Positions 16,993-31,681 are shown, counted from the first letter of the stretch. The stretch: 64,000 nucleotides of DNA from Theocolax elegans (GCA_026168455.1 CM047426.1:36910919-36974918); one strand, 5' to 3'. The notes: a model not told the origin generated them from the letters alone. Made by a program: numbers and translations.

Positions 16993-19900
16993 CTGGAAAA
17001 AGAGAAAAAATAGTGTTATTACATTTCTCTAATCGAGTCGCCATATATTTAATGTGCAATTGTACAACGTTTCTCTATGCCGTGACATGAACATACGGTC
17101 GCGTATACGTGTAAAGAATACATGCATTCGTACATCTCTCATGGAAAAGTAGCGCGCAAAATTAAATATTAAAAAATTCATCCAGGAGAAACTCGCGATG
17201 ACGAAGAAAATCGATGACGATGTCGGTCCTCATCTTTGGTTATGGCGAGCGCACTTGAAATTTGCCCGCGGCTCGTGGCTTGGTCGCGAATACAAGTCGA
17301 CCACAACGAGCATCTGGAAGCGCCTCTGAAAAAAGTCACCCATGCGCATTTGAAGGGGAGGGAGAGAAAAAGGGATACGTTTTCCAATTTATCAAATTAC
17401 TTTCTCATATATATTTTTTTCTACGGATCTTGTTTCGTTTCTTTTGATTGTTATGCACAATTTTATTAGCTTAAGTTGCGTGGATGATAAATATCGATAT
17501 CGTGATGTAATATATGTCTATGAAACGAAATTTCATAGAAAGCTGTCCACGTAAGTTTTCTTTCTTTTTGTTAACAGCTACATTACAAACGATTTTGCTT
17601 AATGTAATTACGGTAATTTTCATAATTCTCGTAATAATTTTATTCATTAATGTAATAATAGCTGTTATTATTTTGCAGTTTTCCATACATAAAACTATGT
17701 ACAAATAAAATACATCGATTTATATGTTACCATTACAATTATATAACATGTTTAAATAAATGTATAAAATTAATTGATTAATTAACGATAATAAAGCTAA
17801 CAAAATTTTAATCTATAAATAAGTACAAAAAATCAGGAGGACTTTTTCCATTTTTCAATTTCCATTTTCTTTGGACACACCAGTATAAATAAACAAAATT
17901 TTTAAACAAGCTAAAAAAACAGTAACTGTTATCGACAATTGTAGATTTTAAAATGCATTGAAAAATCAACGAAATTGTGCAATGTATGATCTCGATAACC
18001 CGATTGAAAGTCACTTAAAGTAATTAATATATTTGAATAAAAATAATATACTAAATTGTAGCGTGATTAACGACACCTCGCGAGAATGTGTATAAAGTAA
18101 TGGAGTGGTAAGGTAAAAGAGAGGTATAGGGGGAGATAGATATATATGTGTGTGCATATATACATATAGAGAGAGGGAGTGTGTGTGAGAGAGAGAGAGA
18201 TAGACAGGGAGAGGTGGAAGAGCTAAAGGTAATTGAATAATTGAATAAAGGAGCGACGTAATACGCCGGTCGACTCAATGCGGTAGAACCGTCGGTAGAC
18301 TCTTTCACTTTTCATGCGTTACGTTTGTTTGTGCAGGAAAGCGCGACGTACTCTACGCCTGCCGGTGAATACCAAAACACCTGTGGCTCATACTTGACTG
18401 ACGACGACCCTCCCCCTACTTTTCTTTCTGTTCTTTTTTTCTATTCTTCACCTGCGCGCTGGCCACCCTTGGATCCAAGCGCCACCTGTGAATCTTTGAC
18501 TACCTGTATTATTTTCTTCAGCCACATCGTTCTTTTTTTTTACTACCAACGACCTTTTCATTGTTCTTATACCGTTTCCATTCACCAATTATTTTTCAAA
18601 CGGGCTTGGCTTTACGACGCCGGTTACTTCATCGATTACGAAGAATCGTAATCTTTTCGTCAACGGGATATTTTTCTTTTCCCGTATTTCTTCTCTACAC
18701 GGAGAGACATTTTCATAGTTAAAGACGGTGCCCACTAGAAAAGCATGCTGTTTGACGGTGGCGACACCAACTATTTCAATGTATCCTATACACCGAACAC
18801 ACAAAACTAATCGTTCACTGTAAAAAACAGTGTCGTTCATCGTTCTTGTAGCTGAAGCGCCGCGTATTAGACGGTGGAGGGGGTCAATGTTTACGCTGCT
18901 CCTGCATTAAGAAGCAAGGTGACTAGCTCTCACCGTGTTTTACGCTGAAAATATCTCTCCGTGTATGTACTCGTGATCGGTACGGTGCTAAGAAAAATTT
19001 GTTATATTTTATATTTTCATTTTATTTTGCGGTTCGTTAAATATATACGATATACGGTTTGAAAATTATTATGAAAAAAATAAATCGTGGGAACGCGTGT
19101 TTTCTATAATAACGAGTACCTATCGATGATTATAAGTTTTGTAAAATTAAAATAAATATACGTAAACAAGATCTATTTCCCACGTACTTTTTTGGCAGCT
19201 CGTTATCTCTCAAAGTTAATTGTTTGCGACGCAACGTTCTACATTTTTTTCTTGTTCTCGTCCGTTTGAAAATTCCAGAAAAAAAAATTTTACCGCCTTC
19301 TAATAATCCAAGCGATAAATCTTGTGAATCTATAAATAACTGTAGTAATTGTTTAATTTACGTTTACCTAAGTTATACAATGCATTTTTTAAATGTATTA
19401 ATTTAAAAAATCATCCACACTTTAAGTTGACTATTAAATTTATTATTTTCAAATAGGTAACACGAAATCATTATTTGCTCGAAGCAATTTTATAATTTCT
19501 CAATCCAAGGAAAATAACATATATATATATATGTATAATTATCATAAGTAGGTATATAATTTCAATTTCTTGAGTAGTATACACGTTATTCTGAATAATA
19601 ATATTAACTTGAATATACTTTTTCACATTGGTTTCCAATATAGTGCAGGTACGACTGTTACTTGGAAAAAATCCAGATATCCGAGAAATCTAACTCTATC
19701 GAGCGTAAATATTGAAAAATCAAGCTGATGACCGATTAAAGAAGATGTTTGAAGATTAAGTAATAATAATTATTATAGATTAAAAATTAGGTGGTTACCG
19801 ACACTTTAAAAGAGATTCTTTCCGGTTAAACAAGAACTCTATAGTAGTTTCGAACTGAACTATTTGATTGACACAGCGGGTAAATTCCCATGCAAGAGTA

Positions 19901-20000
19901 GCAGTCTAGTTAATAAAATAAAAAAGAGGATACGAATGAAAAAACGGAGTAGCTAGTAAAATAGTAAAAATGCGAAGAGGTTGTAGGATTATTATCGGGG
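16993..20000. other. upstream sequence or 5' intron of dpy, no gene found
   Basis: Begins with the 3' splice site preceding the start-codon exon, so at least its left part should be intron of the dpy transcript. It is AT-rich, with a GA/TG-rich stretch at about 18,120-18,210. Open frames are under 110 codons and unlike known families. No RNA gene seen. Confidence 0.6.
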
Positions 20001-20360
20001 AGGATAGGATGTCACTCCTCGGATCTCGGAAGATAAATTTCCGGTGGGAGCCGATAATTCCCAGGGTTCCACCAAGGCGTCCCTCGCCTTGGCAAAGAGA
20101 AAGAGAGGCAGGAGGCGCACACGTCGGCGCAGGACATTCGAAATCGAGGCTCGTGCAGCAAGACCGAGTGCGCGTTCGCTCGCGCAGTAATTAAGGTCGA
20201 CGTTCCAAGCGTAAGCCGGGAGGAAAAGAGAATCGAAGCGCGCAGGAACTTTGCTGTAATGATCGAGCGCCAGAACCCGTAATTACCCTAGAGCAGCAGC
20301 AGCAGCAGCACCACCACCACCACCATCACCACCATCACCATCAGCAGCATCGAGGCAACA
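20001..20360. promoter_or_regulatory. GC-richer island with hairpin and CAG/CAC repeat (possible regulatory element)
   Basis: Distinctly GC-richer than its surroundings. It contains a perfect 8-bp stem CCAAGGCG/CGCCTTGG with a 5-base loop (20,072-20,092) and a CAG5-CAC-CAT-CAG tract (about 20,293-20,350). A function as enhancer or promoter is only an inference from composition and position upstream of dpy. Confidence 0.35.
20293..20350 (+). repeat. CAG/CAC/CAT trinucleotide repeat
   Basis: Five CAG, five CAC, then CAT/CAC mixture and two CAG. On the plus strand it would read as poly-Gln followed by poly-His within an open frame of about 147 codons, but there is no upstream in-frame ATG or recognisable domain. 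Confidence 0.9.
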
Positions 20361-23300
20361 ACCTCCCCGACGTCCACATAATCATTCAAGGTCATACTTT
20401 GCTTCGACTTGACTTTTGTATATTACTTCTTGGCTACGTGCGCTTGCGGATCATCTTGCGGGTTTCGACGAACCACCCTTGGCCATTAGAGATCGATTGC
20501 TTCTTTTGCGATAGACGACCGCCTCGACAAAAACGTCCAATTCAATCGAAATATATATATAAGCATACACACACGTTTGTGTGCACGGGATGCATATCTA
20601 TCTATCTCTCTAGCTATGTCTATCTGCCTATGTAGCTGAGCACTCTCTTCGAGACTTCTTTTATGATTTGTTTATCTTGTTATCGTTATTATTCGGGCTT
20701 TTTTTCATCCAAGTTTCATTAATCTGTCGTGGGTACGTATCGATTTTCATCAGGAATTTTCAGTTTTCCGAGATATATCGTGTTTACAGGCAGGTAATTT
20801 TTAGCACGTAGGGTAACTTTAGACGTTTTTCGTATCGCACTGCTATTATTATATATTACATCATATAATTCGTCGTATTTATTTAAAAAGACTATCGTTA
20901 AATATTTAAGTTTCAATTCTCTCGTATACGTAGCCACAAACCAAACGAAATGAAACCTCTCAAAAAACGACAACCGTGACTCTACCGATCTCTAGCTCTA
21001 TCCATCAACGAAAGACCATCCTGACCTTCTCTTCTACGTATATAGTCGTTTGTGTGTGTGTAGAAGTGGCTTCTACAAGGATAAGACTTAAGAGTGAAAA
21101 CAATGCGATCACGAGTACGATCGGGTTAAGCGTGACGTACACGACACGACAAACGCGATTCGTCATTTGTCTCGAGGCAAAAATCCTCCCTAAATACTTG
21201 CCAGCGGGCTTTTCCTCTAAACAAACGATAAAATCACACTGTACAGTATAATTGACCGTACGCGAGTGTAACTCACGCGTACATGCTCCATCGTTCTCCA
21301 AGAACACACCGCTGCAAATTTATGTAACACGTATATATACGTGTTTGTTTGTATATGTACACATAAATACCTACGCACACGCACAGACACACGCACACGA
21401 GCATCCATGAGAAGAAGAGTTGCCTAATTATACTCGAAAGAGGCTCATATATATCCGTGAACGCAAATACTATTTGCGTATAATTGCGCAATAAAGACCT
21501 TTGCGCCCCCGATGAGTTTAAGGCCAATTGTTGCATCGTTCAGGCTCTTATAAACGTGCACGTAATAACCAGGTATTCTCTCTCCCCCTCTCTTCGGGGC
21601 TTCCAGTTATCGAAACGCCTGCAATGATTCGAGCACCGTTTTTTTCCTTCTTTTACTTTTGCGGGAGGTGATGCGTGTTGTTACTTTTTCGATCGGCTTT
21701 ACGGGTGTGTAATCATGAATCTAAACTGATTGCATTAGCTTATCCTACTGTACGCATTATCCGTACGAAAGTACATGGTACCAGTAGTTTTTATTGGCTT
21801 TACCTACTAATCGTACTATATTGCGCCTTCGACCGTTTCCGATCATCAAAAATTACGCGTCCCTTTTTTTCATCCGTTATTTCCAAGATTAATTGCATCC
21901 GAACGATATCCTTATAGTTTTTTAGATACATTTTTACATATAGTAAATACTTTTTTCATTTTTATTTCTACTATTTTCTTATTTGTTAAGTTAGTTATAA
22001 AAAAAACTTAAACATTATTTAAGGCTTTTCAACAAAATTTTAAGTTTAAATCACCATTTTATTACCAGTGTTTTCTTTTGGCAAAGAAATTTGAAAGCAT
22101 ATGTAATTCTTTAACAATCTACCAGAAAAATAAAATTATAAATTTTATGAATCATTCTGAATCTATCCTAAAATATTTAATCGACTAGTTTTTTTTTGCT
22201 TTTGGCATTCAGATAGGAGGTCATTGATTATCTAAAATTTTATGCCATGACACGAAATTATCAAATTTATTGTACGAGCGAACACAGTGTTGCTCTTTTT
22301 CCTTTCAAAAGAACTCCTACGCTAACACTGATTCATCGATTTATGATTTTCGGGAAGCGGTTTAGAAATTCCGCATGAAATTAAACGATCAACGTATTTG
22401 GTATCGACATCGAGAAACACAATCGATGTTGGTCATTAATTTAAATTCATTATCGTGTGGATGCTAAAATTGTATGTAGCAAAAGTCAAAAAAATAAGAG
22501 AAAGTTAAAGATAAATGAATTGAATTATTTTAAATTGAATATAACCGAGCTTTTTTATATAATTCTTTTGTTGCTCCAAAATAATAAATTAATAAAATTA
22601 TGTAAGAAAGATATTCGAATTTATATATAAATGTATTGGGTACAATCAAATTTCTTAAAAGAGGGAGTGATTTGCGGTGCATGAAATCATTTCAATGAAA
22701 CTGCTCGGAATGATTATCCAAATTACTCATTCGATTTCGAGTGGCGTTGTATTTGTAAATTAAAATCGCCAATTGCGATAAATGATCGGAAGATCGATCA
22801 GTAAAATAAAAGTCAAAGTTATTACGTCATGGGCGTGTAATGCAAAGATCCCATGACACGATTTGAGCGTCTTCAAAATACATGTTGTGTTGCTTTTTTC
22901 GCGACAATCATTAGCATAATACGTGTCACAACTTTAAATACAACGGCTGTCACGCGCAACGCATGCACCCGTCCATTTGAATTTTTTACGACTAGAAGTA
23001 ATGGCAAAGAGATACAATGGATCGACCGTCTCTCCTCTCGCGGTGCAAGTGTGCAATAGTTCGGATGGTTCGATACGTTCTAATGTTTTCAAGGGTGGAG
23101 TACGTCCGTTTTCCCAAGAGTTATAACTTTTATCATAGTTCGATTGACTACCTTTTATTCGACGCTTGCGTGCACATCATTGTGGTGAAAGATAGTTTAT
23201 TAATACACTGCTATATTGAAAAGTCGATTCGTTTATATTCATTTTATGTATACTTAACGTACTATTAATTTTGCGCGTCAGCTTTGACGTTTGGAAGACC

Positions 23301-26300
23301 GAATTTATACAGTACGTGTTTCATATGCAAAATTTTACACTTTGCACGCATATAAATATTTAACGCGAGACATTATCCTAATAGCAGCAAGCGTTTCGTT
23401 AATTTTTTGTACTTGGATTCTGTTTAATAATCATTTTATTAGCTATATATGAAGAACTAAATATATTGTCATCATTAAATAATCGATTACGAAGGTTACT
23501 CTTGTTATGCAGCATGACATTGTAAAACGCCGCTTCTCCAAGCATATTCAACCTTTGTGCACTTAACTTTCTTATACTGCGCTTACTCAAGTAAATAGCG
23601 ATAAAACGATATCGAATGATTATATATATATATAGGTATATATAGGTACATATACAGTCAAACGGAAAACTCATTATGCATTTAATGTTTCAACTAATAC
23701 ATAAATCATTATAAGCATCTGTGGTATACAAAAATAATATTCTTATTAGTTTTAACCTAACCTAGAGAAAAAATGTTGGTCTAACGTTAGGAAACTGTAT
23801 ATGCTTTTTACACTTGACCCCGATTAAATCACCGCACCTATATATTTTATATATTTCATATCACAAAAGAAGCATTTCAACGTTAAAAAAAATAAAATAT
23901 AAAAGAAATAAGAAATTTAACGATCCGAAAAACGGTCTGTGCGAATAATAGGCATTTAAATAGCCAGTAAAATTGCGTACGCGAAATTTCTGCACTTGCC
24001 TATATATTCAAAAAAATATCATCCATCTTGCGTATACGCTGCAGCAAAACCGATTACTTTTATGAGCTCATCTCGTATAGAATTTCAAAGTTGGGCGGGT
24101 TTTTAAGGAAGTTGCAAAAGTATATAGACGCTTAGTCGTTTGGAACGCGGAGAGTTTCGCGTGCGAGGATGCGAGCCAACCAAATTGAAACTGACGAAGG
24201 ATACGGCATTAGATTTATATATTTTTACGCTTCCTTTCATGGCCGAACGATGATTTTTTTAACAAGGACAGAGGCGTGCGTTTGAAAAATTACTCACTAT
24301 AAATTCGCGTGTCATATTTCTCCAAGGTTTCGCAATTGGATGCTCGTGGTTGACGTATCCGTTGACGTATCAAGAGGACCGAAGCGTTAAGTGACCGTAC
24401 GCTGGTTTTGATCGATCGACGCTTTACAACTACATACTTTCGGGAAAGATGACTTATTTCTTTTGCAAGTGAATATATAACTAGTAAGGGTATATAACTA
24501 CTATTTTGCGCGTCGATAAGTCGAATAACGCACAGCATATGTGCGTGGCAACATTGTTTCGTAATATGCTAAAAATAATTGATTAAAATTAAACAAAATT
24601 TTGTAAAATTATTCGATTGAGTGAACTGATCCCGCTGAATCCCATTCAAAATTCCACTTATTGTATCCACGTATTTCCAAGTATTTATCACTAATTAATT
24701 GATTGCAACCTTAAAAAATTTAGTTGAATTTGTTGCAGAGCTATTGCGAATTCGTACCACGTTGTTAAACGTTAAGTTGTCCGGCCGGTAAGTGAGCGCA
24801 CGCGACTTGAACAGCTTTACCCAGTGTCGAGGAAAGAGAAGAATAGTAAATGATATTGTAGAGATCAGTCATTGAATTTCACGTAAACGATATATAGATG
24901 ATACACTTAAAGCGTAAATGTAAGATCAAACGAGGAACATTCTTGTTCGGTGGATGAGAAATTGAAGCCATTATCGACAGCATCGTTTATATTAATTACA
25001 ATGTTACAAATGAGATGAACCTTGTTCCCTTCTATATAAATATAGAGTTCTTAATTTCTAAATGTGATATACACATGTATATGTATACAGCTATCGAGCA
25101 GTATACTGCCTTTTGTTTCGAGAAAACAATGATTTTGTACCTGACTCGACAACTTTTTTCCCATATCCTTTCAATTAGTTTTAACTATCGTAATGGGAGT
25201 AGTGCGGTACTCCTATATCGATAACTAGATTTTACAATCGGCAAGTCATATATAGAGGATGATGGAGTAAAAAAGGTGGAGAAAGAAGCGGATACAAAAC
25301 GTTACGAGAACTTGTTATTTTTTCTCAAATTAATGAACCTTTTAAATTTTTACAAAGAATCGACAGGCTTATTGTCTTTTGAGCACTTATACGCTAGTAT
25401 AAAATTCAAGGTGTGTACAAAAGCAAGTTCGTCAACCTTGGCCCTCGTCCAAGAATTCGCTCATCGTTGTACCGCTACTCGCGAATACCTGGGAAGTATT
25501 ACTTTAAAATTAATTTAATATCGGCAAAATGTAAATACCGATATTTTAAAAAGAAATGCACGGATGCAAACACTCGGTGTACTGAGAAACACGGTGGCCA
25601 TCACTCACGAGTGTCGAACCGGGAGCTTCGAAACGACGAGGACGACGATTCGTACAGAATCTATGTGTCTACTACCGGTATAGGTACACGTGTATATAAG
25701 AAAGAAGACGATTACATAGATGCGAACTTGTCCCAGGGCGTCTATGTACCGATAGACCCTCACGATCGAATCCCGTTGCGTTCCGTTCGTTGAAAACAAT
25801 TTTCCGCGGGAATTCCGCGGGCATCCATCGAACCAGAGCTCCGTTACGTATATATGCCAGGTTTCTCCTCCCTGTCCTCCCTACCCCCTTCTATTATGCA
25901 TTCGACTCGCGAAACTCGTGTTGCCTCCAAGGGTCAAAAAACTTCGGGACCTCGTGCGAGGTTAATGGATATACCGAGACTAATGGTTTTTTTCCTTTAA
26001 ACATTTTTTTGCTTCGAGATAAACAGGTCTCTTTTGTCGAGACGGTAAGTGATTTTGCGAGACGAGTACCGAACCCCTTCGGTTCATGCTCAAGGTGTAA
26101 GTATTAGGGTTATTACTATGGCGAACCTCGGTTTATCTTGTTACCTCTGCTTTGTAATTTACGGATTTTTATGTGATTACGTTGTCCCGCTTTTTACACA
26201 TATTTTCCTTTTCTTTTTCCTTTCTTTTTACTTTCTTTTTCCTTTTTTCCCGGGGAAAAGAGCATCATGCTAATTGACTAATTTTCCTCTATGAGCGATA

Positions 26301-26800
26301 TTGCATAAGGTTATTAAATTTTTGTTATTTCCTCGCGAAGTTTGAGTGGTTAAACGCGACGGCACATTATCATTTTTGCACTCACTATATATAGTGAGTT
26401 TAACGTTTTTTTAAATCGATAGGTTTTTTTCTGTATTTCATCACTTTTTCAGAACCGATTCGGAATTTGACTTTAATCGAGTTCATTATTAATGTTCTAC
26501 ACGGCCATTAAATGTTAAATGGTCCTCATCTCTGGTAAACCATTTTTTAAGAGCTATTGATTGTAAAATAATATATGATAGTATACCTCGAGGAGTATCC
26601 AGACCAACGATTTATATAGACACGATATCCTCCACTTTGAGCATCCTATTAAAAATACTTTCTTTTGACATTAGTGTACAAACTACCTATTCTGAATAAT
26701 GTTTTGCTCTAGTTACTATTAGTATAAACTTGTTGTTCATTACAATATCAAATATTTTATATCAAAATTTGTGTAGTACCTATAAAAACTACTCTTTTAT
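20361..26800. other. no gene recognised
   Basis: AT-rich sequence with CpG-bearing patches. Holds short TCTA/CA microsatellites (about 20,560-20,630 and 21,310-21,410) and a 20-bp palindrome (26,380-26,399). The longest open frames (up to 126 codons at 25,413-25,793) have no family motif. Confidence 0.6.
26380..26399. repeat. 20-bp perfect palindrome
   Basis: ACTCACTATATATAGTGAGT is its own reverse complement. It is isolated and not part of a longer repeat that I can see. Confidence 0.9.
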
Positions 26801-26887
26801 TTTAGCTCTTAATATGGTTCTAAATGTCCTACAATGGTGATAAACAGAGAGAAGAAGGAGAGGGTTCAATTACTCCAGGATCGTCAA

Positions 26888-27033
26888 GCACACGCGCACG
26901 CACGTACACACACGCACACACGCACACACGCACCATACATATATACATATACGTATACGTACACGTATACATATATATACACATACATACATACATACAT
27001 ATATATATACATATATATATATAAATATATTGT
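26888..27033. repeat. compound CA / TA / TACA microsatellite
   Basis: A run of ACACACGC, then TACGTA/TATACA, then (ATAC)n and (AT)n, about 145 bases. Open frames on both strands here are low-complexity artefacts. Confidence 0.95.
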
Positions 27034-27401
27034 TCCAACGTATATGCAACGCAGTTAAAAACGTAAAACGTCTCGGTGGTTGCATTGTGCCACTGTCGAG
27101 CCGATGAAAATTAAGAGAAAGTCTCGCACCTATTTATGTAGCTAATGAGTACAGCATCATCATAAATATTAATGAGCAAGCGTGTGTGTACCGACGCATC
27201 TTCATTCAAACGAAAGGAGAAAGAGGCCCGTATCTAGATCAAAAGACTCTTCTGCGAACTCGCCAAACTTTAGTTTGTATCAACAAAGCCTCCACCTTCT
27301 CAGTTCAACACATCGTGCTGCACTTTTCGTCAAAATAGTTTTTTTTACGTTTTATACTATACTTCTAAATTTACTTTTATCTACATTAATTTTCTTTCAC
27401 T

Positions 27402-27433
27402 TATTTAAACAGTATCGCGATACTGTTTAAATA
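27402..27433. repeat. 32-bp perfect palindrome
   Basis: The 16 bases 27,402-27,417 are the exact reverse complement of 27,418-27,433, with no spacer. The centre is TATCGCGATA flanked by AAACAG/CTGTTT and TATTT/AAATA. Could be an extruding hairpin, a protein-binding site or a remnant of an inverted insertion. Confidence 0.93.
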
Positions 27434-28466
27434 TATTTATTTGCAAATATAGGTACACTGCTTTTTTGCAGTAACAAAGAGCGTAGCATTGAATATAAAT
27501 GAGTTAGCAATATCTAAAAATACTTGATATTTATTATTTGTGAAACATAATATATCAAAATTAACATTCTTGGCACGTAGAAGAGTTTTATTTAACTTAT
27601 GACTCAATGTCATAAAACTATTGAATAAGCTTCCGGAATTTTACGACATTATAATATTATATTTGAGTAGAAGAGTCAACGTCTTTTAAAATATCGATGA
27701 TACAATGAGTGCATTTAACGCGCGTGATCACGTAACTTTCGTCATAATTTATTTCACACTAAATTTTGGACGATTTGTACATTGGTTTTATAAAATAGTA
27801 ATTAATATTTATTAAATCTTATTAAAAACAGAAGAAGATTGTTTACGAAAACGTGTTATTAAAAAAGTTAATTTAGACCAACGACATCTATCATTATATA
27901 TATCACCACCAAATATCCAACGCGATCGAGTCAACCAAGCCTATTAATTATCGTTATATAGTAAAGTACATCATCTCATTCATCTCGAGAAACGCGCAAA
28001 AACGAATGCTTCGATCAAAATAAACTTGGTGATTAATTAAAATCTTGGAACATTAATATCAAAAAGCATTTCTACATTACGAGGGTTTATAGTCTTATAA
28101 GATCGTTAGGTCTCTCCTACGCGCCTAATCAGCAAAACTGATCTTTTAGCATACGGAGAAGAAAAAATAATAAATTTCTTAGCCTCCCGGAAAGACGGTC
28201 GAGTTGACCATAAATCCGAGAGAGTTTTGTAAAAAAAATAAAGTTACTTCACAAGACGCTCAAGTTTTATTGTAACCAAAAAATAATAAATAAAATAATT
28301 TAGACAACGAATGCATTTATTTATTAGGTGGTACCCGCATATCGACTGGTTAAACATAAAGTTCTACTACGCCTTAACGAGAAAAGCTATAAAGACTTGG
28401 CTAATTACGCGACCGGCAGTCCGTGTCGCGAGATGCTAAGAAGTACACGTTCGTGAAAGGTGAGGA

Positions 28467-28468
<2 letters not shown>

Positions 28469-28512
<44 letters not shown>

Positions 28513-28517
28513 GAGAG
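28469..28517. repeat. (GA)n microsatellite
   Basis: About 20 GA units with a single T interruption near 28,510. Confidence 0.95.
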
Positions 28518-31500
28518 CGGGGAGGGAGGGAGAGAGGTCAACATACCTGATCGATTGCTGTCGCGTCACGTCGCGGGTATCAATTGAAATTACTTCATCG
28601 CCGAATCGAACGTAATACCTCCGACGATGGTTAGGAAAAAGCAAGTCCGGGATATGCGAGCCGTGGATGGAAAAAGTTGGACTTTTATTGATATGGAGAT
28701 GCATGTATATATATATAAATAGAAAGAGAGAGAAAGATAGAGAGAGAGAGACAGACGGAGCTTAGAAAAACTGATAAGCTGTGGCGAAAGTTTGTCGAAT
28801 TTTTCCCGCATACGCGGTTTTCCACGGGGGATTGGGTAATACTCATTTTTTGCTGCTCGCTTTTTTAAGGTGAATGAACAGGTTTATTAATATGTATAAG
28901 ACCAACCATTAGAATATATTTTACCATATTTTTGGAACAACGTGCGCCGTGATTTAGCTTGAAGCTTGAAGCGATGATTCACAAAACTATAGAATAATGT
29001 GTATCTTCTTGTAACTCGATTCGCATGAACTTTCCACAATTTTGTAATTTTATTCCAATTATGCGTCTTAATAATAAAAAACTATTAGATTTCAAAGTGA
29101 AATACTAAAAAAATATAAATGAAGAATAATGCGCAAGTATTTGGACGTTAAGAAATATTCACACAAGACCATCATTAACCAGCCATTAAAACTACGACTA
29201 TGCAAAAGTGTACAAGTACGAAATTCAAAAAAATTTAGACACCGGAAAGACGAACTTGGATGAAGTTCGTGCTGAAGCTAGGCACATAAGTACGCGTGTG
29301 ATCGTCCTTCGGTTTTAATTATTCTACTCTTGTTGCGACGGAACGTCGACAGTGTAGAGTCAAGGACCTTTGTCGTACAGGTGTGACTAGTTGCGACGGC
29401 TTCCTTTTTCTCATTTTTTTTCTTCCTCCGACGAGGAACGCCAAGTCCTTTCTTTACCTCCGTTTCCTCGTTCGGATCGATTGCAATCGCGATTAACGGG
29501 ATGCGCAAATTGCGAATAGATTAGCGAAATCGTTCTTACTTTTTTCTTTTTTTTTCGAGTTTCTGCGAAAGGAAGCTTTAATTAGAGACTCTTTGTTAGT
29601 TTATTTCATTGCACTTCCGAGGACTGATTTATAACTAGACAGTTTGGTTATGGGCAGTCGATTTATTGACCACCCGGGGTTGCCTTCACGAGGAATTTTG
29701 ATTTGAGATTGTTTTTTGCTTTTTCTTTTCTCTTTGGTTTATACAACTTTACGCAGTTAATTACGCTACGTCGATTAAATACAAATTATGCATTATCTAC
29801 GGGAATTAATTCTAACTTTGCAAAGTTACTTAAAAAGTAATGATTGTTGTTTCTCATTGTGGTTGTTTATCCTCTTAAAAACTAGCGATTATTCGTCTTT
29901 TTTTTGTAAGCGTATCAGGGTATATATTCGAGTAACTTATTAACATCATCAAAGTTGCTACAGACAGGTAACAATAAAAATGGACGTATTGTTTCAAAAA
30001 TTGAAAAATTGAATTGTCGGGTTAAGAAAAAGTAAATAGAAAAATAGATTAAACCGATCCAATTTAATTCTAGTGGGTCATTCTTGTATACATTAAGTAA
30101 TATCGTCGCATAGCGAATGACAATATAATCCCTCGCTCGACAAATTGCTTTTCGTAAAAGCGACCCAGTTTTCAACGATAATAAAGCGATGAAGAAAGAC
30201 AATATAAATTCAACCATTACTAACTCTCCCGAGAATAAAGAAATCATTTTCCCCGGCTCTTACGGAAATGAAAGGTGTTATTGTAAAAAAATGAATAATA
30301 ATGCGCCCAAGAGAAAACCGTTTCTTTCTATCCCCCATGTATTTTGATTGACGTACTAAAATTGGCATATCGCCGATTTTAATAATACCACGCGCATTAA
30401 TAAATATCCCACCTTTTTTTAACAACTCGTAAAAACACGGCATTGTTTACCTTGAGAAAATTTTCAAGTTTGAGTGACGTAAACAAGTTTTATCTTACGG
30501 TTGGACGTATCGACGATTATTATTGAATTATATTCGAATCGAACCGATGTGTAATCTACATCGTAAAAAATAAAATGTCCATTCGATTATCTTGGTATTG
30601 ATCTAATTACACAGATGAGACGAGACAAGTACTCGATTTTACAATCAGTAGTGGGATACATTATCGCTGACGGACGAGTAGCAGAAGCAAACGAAGATTG
30701 ACGAAGGAGAGAGTAATATACGCATACCTTTAGCATCCTATAAAATGTAATATATTATTTAATAATTCTTCGGTTGTCACGCTATAATTTTCTATAATAC
30801 ATGTCTAAGGAAATTTTTATTCAATGGTGTATGGAATTTTTAATACGACTTGACAGTGATGTGACTTTCAATAACGAATCAATTTCCTTGATGTTATATG
30901 GACACGTTCTAAAACTACATAAAATATCGAATATATAATTTTTCTCATCTTAAAAATTGAATCATCAAATATCTTTAATTTTTACTTTTCAACTCAAAGT
31001 TAATTAATTAACATTTGGATGCTAAATAAAGTCCAGTGTATCACTTTTAAATAAACTAAAGAATGTTCGTGCACAACGTCATTCTTTTATTATAGATTAT
31101 GTTAATTATATTTATTACTTACTGTTTACGGTATAATAGATAGTACGCAATTTTCTAAGAAGAAGTTAGGTGATTTTATGTAATTGTCAAGTTGCAAAGC
31201 AATACTTACTTCTTTTATCATACTGCTATTTTTTTAAGTTAGATTAAATATGCGTGCTTGTATGTACATGCGTGCACGTGCGTGTGTAGAATTACTAAGT
31301 TTAATAAACGATCAAAGACGAGTAAAAATTATTTATTATAGTCTCAAATAACGACGAGAAGGAAAATGTCACTCTTGTGTTTTTATAACCGCTATTAAGC
31401 GTATCCAGTAAGTTTTAAAAAAATAATAAATTTATCCTCGTAATTATCATTGATTGGATCAATGAAAAAAGAATTATAGAAACGGAAATTGAGAGGAACT

Positions 31501-31642
31501 TGCCGACGTGGGCGAAAACGGAAGATGTCTCGTTTATACGAGTCGAAAGTCTCCCCGAAAAGGCCGAAAGATGCGACTCACGAACCAAGTGTCGCGAAGC
31601 TATGGAAAAGGCACGATAATCGCACGCGCGCATTGTCGTAGA

Positions 31643-31643
31643 G

Positions 31644-31680
<37 letters not shown>
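31643..31680. repeat. (TC)n(TG)n microsatellite
   Basis: About 14 TC units running straight into five TG units. Confidence 0.95.

Positions 31681-31681
<1 letters not shown>

Noticed and set aside
20196..20635. Plus-strand frame with poly-Gln/poly-His
   Set aside because: No in-frame ATG ahead of the repeat and no recognisable domain after it; explained by a trinucleotide microsatellite.
26824..27085. Four short frames with Thr-His or Tyr-Ile runs
   Set aside because: Translations of a compound dinucleotide microsatellite.
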